Below are positions 54,957-61,459 of a stretch of 64,000 nucleotides of DNA, in pieces. Under the pieces are notes generated by a model, which was given only the letters and a program-made list of their open reading frames with translations, made no database searches and was not told the origin of the DNA. Made by a program: the position numbers and the translations under genes. The DNA comes from Candidatus Saccharicenans subterraneus (lineage in GTDB: Bacteria; Acidobacteriota; Aminicenantia; Aminicenantales; Saccharicenantaceae): contig QUAH01000008.1 in assembly GCA_003426165.1 (NCBI GenBank), positions 62,001 to 126,000 of the forward strand, given 5' to 3'. Position 1 is the stretch's first letter. The number at the start of each line of letters is the position of its first letter.

Positions 54957-55625
54957 ATGAAACTCGAGCAATTGCTATACCCGGAAAATGTCGACCGGGC
55001 CCGGGAGGTCCAGGTTCAACTTCTGAAAAAACTGAAACTGGTTCCCCTGCGAAAACAACCCCGCTTCCTGGCTGCGGTCGACGCCGCCTTTACCGACGAG
55101 CTGGTCCTGGCCGCGGTCTGCCTGTTTTCCTTTCCGGAGCTGGAGCTCCTGGAGGAGAAAACCGGAGCAGAGCCGGTAAAGTTCCCCTACATTCCCGGTT
55201 TCCTATCATTCCGGGAAGGACCGGCCATCTACCGGACCCTGCTCAAGCTGGGGCGAAAACCCGACCTGCTGCTCATCGACGGCCAGGGCATTGCCCACCC
55301 CCGCCGGCTGGGAATCGCCACCTTCCTCGGGATAATTATGAAGACGCCCAGCGTCGGTTGCGCCAAGTCCCACCTGGTCGGGGATTTCAAGCCACCCGGC
55401 CGGGCCGCCGGCAGTTACAGCGAACTCACTCACCGCGGCGAGCTGGTCGGCTACGTGTTGCGCAGCCGGACGGCGGTGAGGCCGATTTTTATCTCGCCCG
55501 GCCACCTGGTAAATCACCAGGACGCCCTGAACCTGGTCCGGTGTTGCCTGAAGGGCTTTCGGGTGCCCGAACCACTAAGACGGGCTCACCAGCTGACCCA
55601 GAAGCTGAAACGGGCTCAAAAATAA
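54957..55625 (+). CDS. nfi: endonuclease V
   Basis: 222 residues, normal length. Motifs: AAVDAAFTD (about residues 39-47, the first metal Asp), YIPGFLSFREGPAI (about residues 77-90, Glu), LLIDGQGIAHPRRLGIA (about residues 104-120) and GCAKSHLVG. Endonuclease V cleaves DNA (or RNA) near inosine and other deaminated bases. The final metal Asp/His region reads SPGHLVNHQDAL. It is divergent from the HAD gene by 129 bases. Confidence 0.95.
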   Translation: MKLEQLLYPENVDRAREVQVQLLKKLKLVPLRKQPRFLAAVDAAFTDELVLAAVCLFSFPELELLEEKTGAEPVKFPYIPGFLSFREGPAIYRTLLKLGRKPDLLLIDGQGIAHPRRLGIATFLGIIMKTPSVGCAKSHLVGDFKPPGRAAGSYSELTHRGELVGYVLRSRTAVRPIFISPGHLVNHQDALNLVRCCLKGFRVPEPLRRAHQLTQKLKRAQK

Positions 55626-55739
55626 GGGGCAGGCGATTAACCCGCTGGTTTGGGGATAACTTTGATCACGGGAAGGCTCAGTTAACAGAACAGGCCCGAG
55701 CAGGTGTGCATCATAACGGGGGAATTTAGGAAATAAGTG

Positions 55740-55828
55740 GAAAAATGACTGGCCCGGCTTGCTTTATAACCAGTTAATTAAGTATATACCGCCGGATTAA
55801 GTATATAAATGAAAAATGACTGGCCCGG
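55740..55828 (+). repeat. nested direct repeats (A-B-B-A)
   Basis: GAAAAATGACTGGCCCGG occurs at 55740-55757 and 55811-55828 (18 identical bases). Between them ATTAAGTATATA occurs at 55777-55788 and 55796-55807 (12 identical bases). The outer copies are 71 bases apart and the inner copies 19. Confidence 0.85.
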
Positions 55829-56043
55829 GAAGGCTAAAAAGTTGTGGTCCGGTCTCGGCATTATTAGTTCCCACCTTAATTCATTAATTATCAATAAGTT
55901 GCCCTATTTCTCTCCTCTCCTTGCTTGCGCCGGTTAACATTTTTGTCCCAAGAATTTTAATCGCGGCCCGAGATTACCCTTTAGCCGGGCCCGCAACTCT
56001 TCCAGCTAAAGTGGGGTTTTAACCAAGAATTAATAAATTTTAC

Positions 56044-56071
56044 TTGATTTTCCGGAAAAGATGCCTATATT
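56044..56071 (+). promoter_or_regulatory. candidate promoter for rpoD
   Basis: TTGATT (56044-56049), 16 bases, TATATT (56066-56071), about 42 bases before the start codon. Other AT-rich hexamers nearby make the exact -10 uncertain. Confidence 0.45.
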
Positions 56072-56113
56072 TATAGTATTCCGATAGGAATTATAGGAAT
56101 TAGGAGGACCTCA

Positions 56114-57541
56114 ATGATTGATAACATAGATAACCTGGAATCGAGAGACAAAGAACTTCGTTCTCTGCTGAGGCTCAAGACCGCCACCCCGGGCGAGGGC
56201 GACGAATACCCGGCCCTGCTCGAGGACACGGTCCGGGGTTTTCAGCCCGGCTCGGCCGCCGAACTCCTGGCCGCTGACGGCCGTATGCCGGTCGACCTGG
56301 TAAAAATTTACCTGCATGACATGGGAAGCTACGTCCTTCTTTCCCGCGAGGGCGAGCTGGAGCTGGCCCGGAAGATGGAGAAGGGCGACCGGGAAACCGT
56401 CAAGGCCTTCCTGCAGACTCCCCTGGCCCTGGAAGAAATAAAACAGCTTCACCGGCTATTGAAAAGCCAGCCCGAGCTGATTGCCCGCTGGTTCAACCTT
56501 CCTGAAAATGATTTCAACCCCAGGAACCTCAAGAAGGTGCACCGCCGGGCCATCGCCCAGCTGGAAGAAATCAAGAACCTGGCCTCCCGCCTGAACAGGC
56601 TTCCGGCCAACCGCAGGTGTCGCTTTAAGAGAGCCCGCCTGGCCCTCCGGATTATGCATCTGGCCATGGAACTCGACCTGCGCTGGGATCAGAAATACGA
56701 ATTAATTGAACGCATCAAGCAGAGGATTCTATCCGAAGCTGCCCGCGGCCCCGAATCCCGTAAGCAGAAATTACTGGACCTCTATGAACGGATCGAACGG
56801 GCCCAGGAGCTCAAAAAACAGGCCAAGAACGACCTGGTGGCGGCCAACCTGCGCCTGGTGGTCTCCATCGCCAAGAAATTTCAGCACCAGGGCCTGAGCC
56901 TGCTGGACCTGATCCAGGAAGGAAATTTGGGGCTAATCCGGGCCGCCGAAAAATTCGATTACCGCCGCGGGCACAAGTTCTCCACCTACGCCACCTGGTG
57001 GATAAAACAGTCCATCACCCGGGCCATCGCCGACCAGGCCCGCACGGTCAGGATGCCGGTCCACCTGGTGGAGACCATCCAGCGGATGAAGAAGACGGCC
57101 CAGCAATTATACCAGGCCAAAGGAAATGAGCCGGACGAGAAAGAACTGGCCCGAAAGATGAACCTACCGGCCAGTAAAATCCTGGAGATGGTTACCTTCT
57201 CCCAGGACCAGGTTTCCCTGGAAACTCCGGTCAACGATTCCGGCGATACCCTGCTCGGCGATTTCCTGGAAGACGACAGGACCAAGGACCCGGCCGAAGC
57301 CTGCATCCTGCAGAGCCTGAAGGACCAGTTGAAGAAGGCCTTCGAGCTGCTGTCGGAACGAGAAAAAGCCATCCTGAGCATGAGATACGGGCTGGACGAG
57401 GGGCGGGAGTACACCCTGGAAGAAATCGGCCATCACTTCAAGCTGACCAGGGAGCGCATCAGGCAGATTGAACTGCGGGCCCTGAAGAAGATCCGCCAGT
57501 CGGAGCTCGGACCCCTGCTGGCCTCCTTCCAGGCTTCGTAA
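56114..57541 (+). CDS. rpoD: RNA polymerase primary sigma factor (RpoD/SigA)
   Basis: 475 residues, start ATG with TAGGAGGACC before it. Region 1.2: [22 protein letters not shown] (split, about residues 62-83). Region 2: [32 protein letters not shown] and [25 protein letters not shown]. Region 3: [13 protein letters not shown]. Region 4: [41 protein letters not shown]. The spacer between regions 1.2 and 2.1 is about 100 residues of charged helical sequence. It is the housekeeping sigma factor or a close paralogue; the short N-terminus lacks a typical region 1.1. Regions 2.4 and 4.2 are canonical, so -10 TATAAT and -35 TTGACA recognition is expected, as the promoters above show. Confidence 0.94.
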   Translation: MIDNIDNLESRDKELRSLLRLKTATPGEGDEYPALLEDTVRGFQPGSAAELLAADGRMPVDLVKIYLHDMGSYVLLSREGELELARKMEKGDRETVKAFLQTPLALEEIKQLHRLLKSQPELIARWFNLPENDFNPRNLKKVHRRAIAQLEEIKNLASRLNRLPANRRCRFKRARLALRIMHLAMELDLRWDQKYELIERIKQRILSEAARGPESRKQKLLDLYERIERAQELKKQAKNDLVAANLRLVVSIAKKFQHQGLSLLDLIQEGNLGLIRAAEKFDYRRGHKFSTYATWWIKQSITRAIADQARTVRMPVHLVETIQRMKKTAQQLYQAKGNEPDEKELARKMNLPASKILEMVTFSQDQVSLETPVNDSGDTLLGDFLEDDRTKDPAEACILQSLKDQLKKAFELLSEREKAILSMRYGLDEGREYTLEEIGHHFKLTRERIRQIELRALKKIRQSELGPLLASFQAS

Positions 57542-57668
57542 TTTATTTATTATCAAGCTGTTAACTGCGGGGCCGTAAATCTCGGGATTTTTTCCCGGGC
57601 ATCTTGCCAAAGGATTTCATTTTTGTTAGTCTTTATTAACCAAACGCCAGGTAAGGATATTTCCCACA

Positions 57669-58643
57669 ATGAACGGGGTTCAGATAAGGAAGGTCAGTTT
57701 TATCGCCCCATCCACCTGTCTGCCCCTGTGCGAGAAGGGCCTGGTCAACAAGACCATCCGTCGCCTCAAGAAAATCCTGGGCCCGGTTGACATCGAGCTG
57801 AGCCCTCACCTCTTCTCCAGCGACCAGCTCATCGACCACGTCACCGCACCCATCGACGCCAGGGCCGAGGTCTTCAAGAAGGCCATCCGGGAATCTGACC
57901 TGATCATGTCCGTGGCCGGAGGCACCGGAGCCGAGGATATACTGTTCAAGATAGACCAGAAGGACTACCAGGTTATTAAAAAGCGAAAGCCCATTTTCAT
58001 GGGCTTTTCCGATTTCACCTTCCTGCTCAACGACATCCATTACCACACCCGCATCCCGGCGGTCTACTTCCCCACCCTGCGCCTGGGCCCTGGAAATTTC
58101 AAAAAGATGGCTTCCCTGCTGTTCGACGAGCCGGTAACCTACCACGGCATGCTCTGGCTGACCCGGCCGCCGAAAAGGAGGCTGTCCGGAGTGCCGCTCG
58201 GCGGGAACCTGTCAACTTTCGTCAATTACCTCAACCGCAAGAATCCACCCAAGTACAACTGGAAAAGATACGTCCTGTTTTTTGAAGATGTCCAGATTGA
58301 CGTCGAGGACCTCCACCGGCTGCTGGCCGCCCTGCGCCGGCACAAGGTCTTCAACGAAATCCGCGGCCTGGTCATCGGGTCGATGGCCTATTACAGCAAG
58401 AACGGCAATTACCGGATGATCCAGAGGGAACACCTCCGGTTTGTCAGGAATTACCTGCGGGACATCATCAAGAAAAGGGAGCTGCGGGGAAATCCCCTGC
58501 CCATCCTGGCCGTTTCCAACTTCGGCCACAACATTCCCGACGACCTGATGGCCGTGCCCATCGGCGGGCACGTGGTCATCGACCGTTACAAGAACATCAC
58601 CTTCCGCTTGCATCGCCCGCGAAAGAACGGCCGCAAAGTTTAA
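57669..58643 (+). CDS. LD-carboxypeptidase (peptidase S66 family)
   Basis: 324 residues. The Ser nucleophile is in FMGFSDFTFLL (about residue 116; compare GYSDIT), the Glu in YVLFFEDVQIDVEDLH (about residue 203), and the His in AVSNFGHNIPDD (about residue 293). SVAGGTGAEDIL and GGNLSTFVNYL are typical S66 motifs. This family removes the terminal D-Ala from muropeptides in cell-wall recycling, or cleaves microcin-like peptides (MccF subgroup). AGGA lies before the ATG. Which subgroup cannot be told. Confidence 0.85.
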   Translation: MNGVQIRKVSFIAPSTCLPLCEKGLVNKTIRRLKKILGPVDIELSPHLFSSDQLIDHVTAPIDARAEVFKKAIRESDLIMSVAGGTGAEDILFKIDQKDYQVIKKRKPIFMGFSDFTFLLNDIHYHTRIPAVYFPTLRLGPGNFKKMASLLFDEPVTYHGMLWLTRPPKRRLSGVPLGGNLSTFVNYLNRKNPPKYNWKRYVLFFEDVQIDVEDLHRLLAALRRHKVFNEIRGLVIGSMAYYSKNGNYRMIQREHLRFVRNYLRDIIKKRELRGNPLPILAVSNFGHNIPDDLMAVPIGGHVVIDRYKNITFRLHRPRKNGRKV

Positions 58644-59372
58644 GCACTGCGCGGGCGGGGAATCATCAAGCTTCACTAGCCCAGGCTTTAATACTCTTTA
58701 AACAAACAAGACTCGGACATTCACCAGACTAACGTTAACATATTTATAATCAAATGGTTATAATAAGCGCCGGGCTGACCTAACGTAGCCCTGGCCTGAA
58801 GAGTTTTCGTCACCCGGAGTATTGTCAAATACAGATATTAAGTCATCGACAGAAATAATATTGTCCTGTGTCTAATTCTAGATTTGCTAAGTTTATCGAG
58901 TGACATTTGACCGCGTAAATAAAAATCTATTTGTGAAAATAAAAAATATTTTCGTGAACACTTCAGGGTCTTTGTTTCCTTCGGTGAGGCCATACATGAG
59001 GCTCATCGCTTCCTACCTTAAGGAATACACAGAAGACTGGGCTAATGATTATGCCTGCAACAAGCCAGAGCGGTTCAGGCAGTTGTTAGAAAGTTCGGCG
59101 GCTCAGGACGCCAACTGAGGCTTAAAATGTAGAGATTGCGGTGGCCAAGTTGCTAACAAATCTCGACATGGTCCCTTTAGTAGCTGCCGCTCGAAAAGTG
59201 ATCGATGCTCGGAGCTTTGTAAAACACAGATATTAAAAAATTGATAGTTAGAATACAAATTGACGCGGGCAACAAAATTTGGGGCGAAACTGTTAAGAAA
59301 ATTTGATCAAGTTATTCTGTATAAAGAATTCTATGTTCAGCGTCTTATCGCAGAAAAAAATTTCGTTGCTTC
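58644..59372. other. 729-base AT-rich region
   Basis: Composition shifts to AT-rich, unlike its neighbours. It contains a split frame at 58900-59244, repeated ACAGATATTAA (near 58832 and 59225) and a TTATAAT pair near 58745-58762. This looks like a remnant of acquired DNA. Confidence 0.5.
58900..59244 (+). pseudogene. probable broken gene: small domain plus topoisomerase-type zinc finger
   Basis: In one frame, 72 codons from a GTG (58900) end at TGA (59116-59118), and the same frame runs on without another stop for 41 codons to 59242-59244. The downstream part encodes CRDCGGQVANKSRHGPFSSC followed by two more Cys, which resembles a topoisomerase-type C4 zinc finger (CPxCGG ... GPFxxC). This suggests one gene of about 110 residues split by a nonsense codon. 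A further coding-like stretch (IDAGNKIWGETVKKI) follows in another frame up to 59316. The N-terminal part is not recognised. Low confidence that it was ever expressed here. Confidence 0.4.
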
Positions 59373-60281
59373 TCACCTCCGCAGGTAGGCCAGGGCCTGC
59401 ATGGCCGCCACACAACCCTCGCCCACGGCCGAAGCCACCTGCAGGCTGCCGCAGGTTACATCGCCGGCGGCATAGACACCTTCCAGGTTAGTTTTCTGGT
59501 TGCGGTCAACCAGCAGGCACTGCTTCTGGTCGAGCTGCAACCCGGCCTTGGTGAAAAGTGAAGTGCTCGGAATCTCGCGGAAAACAAAAACGGCCGAGAC
59601 CGGAATTTCTTCCTGCTGCCCGTCTTTTTCCACCACCACCTTTTCCACCCTCTTTTCGCCGACTATCGCTTTGAGTTCATAATTCGCCAGGACCGTTATG
59701 CCTCTGGCCCTGAGCTTTTCCAGCTCTGGTTCATGTTCGGGCTTGATTTTCCTTCCGGTGACCAGCTTGACCTTGCAGCCCATCTGGTCGAGCTCCAGAA
59801 CCTCGTCCATGGCTTCTTCAGAAAGCCCGTAGGCCAGCACTTCCCGGCCGCGATAAAGTGGCCCGTCGCAGGTGGCACAGTAGCTGACCCCGCGCCCGGT
59901 CAGCTCTTCTTCCCCGGGAATCATTCTTTCCTTACTCAACGGCTTCCCGGTGGCAATGATGATGGCCTTGGCTTCAATAAAGGCGCTCTTGGTGGTCACG
60001 TACTTGGGCTGGCCTTCCAGGGCCAGGGCCAGGGCATCTTCCTTGAGTATCTCGGCCCCGTGATGTCTGGCCTGCTCCAGGAATTTATTAAGAAGCTCCT
60101 GGCTGTTTATGCTGAGAAAACCGGGATAATTCTCTATTTCGTAGCCGATGGCCATCCGCGAAGGATTTCGCCCTTCCAGAACCAGGGCTTTCTTCCTGGC
60201 CCGGGCCACGTACAGGGCAGCGGTCAGGCCGGCCGGACCGGCTCCGATTATCAACACATCTGTTTTTATGTTCTTAACCAT
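59373..60281 (-). CDS. thioredoxin-reductase-like flavoprotein without NADPH motifs
   Basis: 302 residues from the ATG at 60281 (GGAGG five bases upstream; a GTG at 60293 lies inside that site). FAD-binding GAGPAGLTAALYVAR (about residues 12-26), redox motif CATC (about residues 135-138), and the C-terminal FAD site GVYAAGDVTCGSLQVASAVGEG. In NADPH-dependent TrxB the second dinucleotide site reads GGGxSA and HRRxxxR; here the positions are AYGLSEEAMDEV and VTGRKIKPEHEP, so both are absent. This is the pattern of ferredoxin-dependent flavin thioredoxin reductases (FFTR) and related NADPH-independent forms. The electron donor is therefore uncertain. A thioredoxin gene is 33 kb upstream. Confidence 0.88.
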   Translation of the reverse strand: MVKNIKTDVLIIGAGPAGLTAALYVARARKKALVLEGRNPSRMAIGYEIENYPGFLSINSQELLNKFLEQARHHGAEILKEDALALALEGQPKYVTTKSAFIEAKAIIIATGKPLSKERMIPGEEELTGRGVSYCATCDGPLYRGREVLAYGLSEEAMDEVLELDQMGCKVKLVTGRKIKPEHEPELEKLRARGITVLANYELKAIVGEKRVEKVVVEKDGQQEEIPVSAVFVFREIPSTSLFTKAGLQLDQKQCLLVDRNQKTNLEGVYAAGDVTCGSLQVASAVGEGCVAAMQALAYLRR

Positions 60282-60473
60282 CTCTGCCTCCACTCTTATT
60301 TCTCTCTATTATCCCTTGCCGGCTTCGCCCCGTCAACCAGCGAGCTACCCAGCGTATTTCCAAAAACCATATTTTCAAGTATTAACAGCCCGGGTATAAG
60401 CAACCTTCTTATCAGCCACTTAGATCTGAAGGCCTTATATTTTCGGCAATTTTAATTAATCTTTTATTTCAGG

Positions 60474-60671
60474 TTAACCAGGCTGCAGGATATGACTCCA
60501 CGTCTTTTCATTAACCCGGTCTAAATACACCAGAAAACCCCTGCCCAAACCAAGAGAAACCTTCGGGATCCAGATGCTGCCAGAACAGACTATTTTATTT
60601 GGACCTCCGGTCTCGAAGCCGGGTTTGATCTGGGATTTTCCGCTTTTTACATTGGACTTCTCATCGCCCAT
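60474..60671 (-). CDS. doubtful small open reading frame
   Basis: 65 residues, not recognised. It contains no clear domain; GGGAAG precedes the ATG at a poor distance. It lies upstream of the thioredoxin-reductase-like gene and may not be real. Confidence 0.25.
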   Translation of the reverse strand: MGDEKSNVKSGKSQIKPGFETGGPNKIVCSGSIWIPKVSLGLGRGFLVYLDRVNEKTWSHILQPG

Positions 60672-61459
60672 CTAATAAGCTTCCCGGTTTTCGCACCTCT
60701 TTAAATTCTACCTGCCCTCAGTCCAGGGCAACTTCTTCTGATAAGAGACCGCTCGCAAAGGACCAATATATGAATGAGTATTCATATATTAGAGGCTTTT
60801 TGCCCGGGAGCCGGGTCTTTCCGAATCTTATTCTTAAGCTTTCCCTGTGGACAAGATGATAACAATTTTAAGGTAATTAAAATGACGGACAATCAATCCG
60901 TCCGGTAGCCTGGCTTTCTAATTTCATATTTTAGCCCTTACTTATGCCTGTCTCCACTTAGGATTACTCTCTGGCCAAATTTATTTTGATCAAACGGAAC
61001 GGCGGCCTAATGCGCCCGTGATTAAGCTTTCGCCTCTTTCACTTTCTTTCCTCCTCTAATTATTGTCATTATTGTCATTCGACTCAAAATCAAGGAAAAT
61101 TAGGGCGAACGAGGTGTGCCATGAATAGATTTAATTATTCAGACCCGACATCAATCCGGTTTTCATCGCCGAAAAAGATCTCGAAGCCATCCTTTCTTCT
61201 TAGAAAACAAGCAGAAATGCTCTTGTCTTCATCTCTTTTTTCTTTCAATTCTATTAAGAAAGCTGAAGCATCTGCTCGATGCACGGATAAAAACAAAAAT
61301 GAAATAATTAACCTGGTTCGTTCCTCTGAGCAAAACGGTACTGCTTATCTACCGCGAACTAAGCAAAAAGCTGCCGTCACCGGAAGCCCCTACCATTCTG
61401 AAGCAAGGCCTAAAACAACCACCAGAAAAATCCATCAAAGCCGGTCCTGGCCAGGCCCG
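60672..61459. other. intergenic region upstream of the FGE-domain gene
   Basis: No confident gene. The frame of the following gene stays open back to 61022. An ATG at 61121 has GAGGTG four bases upstream, so the gene might start there with 113 more residues. A perfect dyad at 60765-60790 is listed separately. Confidence 0.5.
60765..60790 (+). repeat. 26-base perfect dyad (11-bp arms)
   Basis: AATATATGAAT (60765-60775), GAGT, then ATTCATATATT (60780-60790). The arms are exactly complementary. It resembles an operator for a dimeric regulator; as a hairpin it would be weak because it is AT-only apart from two positions. The following AGAGGCTTTTT has a T-run. Confidence 0.6.

Larger units (their letters stand above)
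55626..56113. other. 488-base intergenic region with nested repeats
   Basis: No gene. It carries the direct repeats at 55740-55828 and the rpoD promoter candidate, both listed separately. The base composition is more AT-rich than the flanking genes. Confidence 0.6.

Noticed and set aside
59116..59118. Selenocysteine at the in-frame TGA
   Set aside because: No SECIS-like hairpin was visible directly after the codon and the zinc-finger part has no reason to use selenocysteine. Gene decay is simpler.
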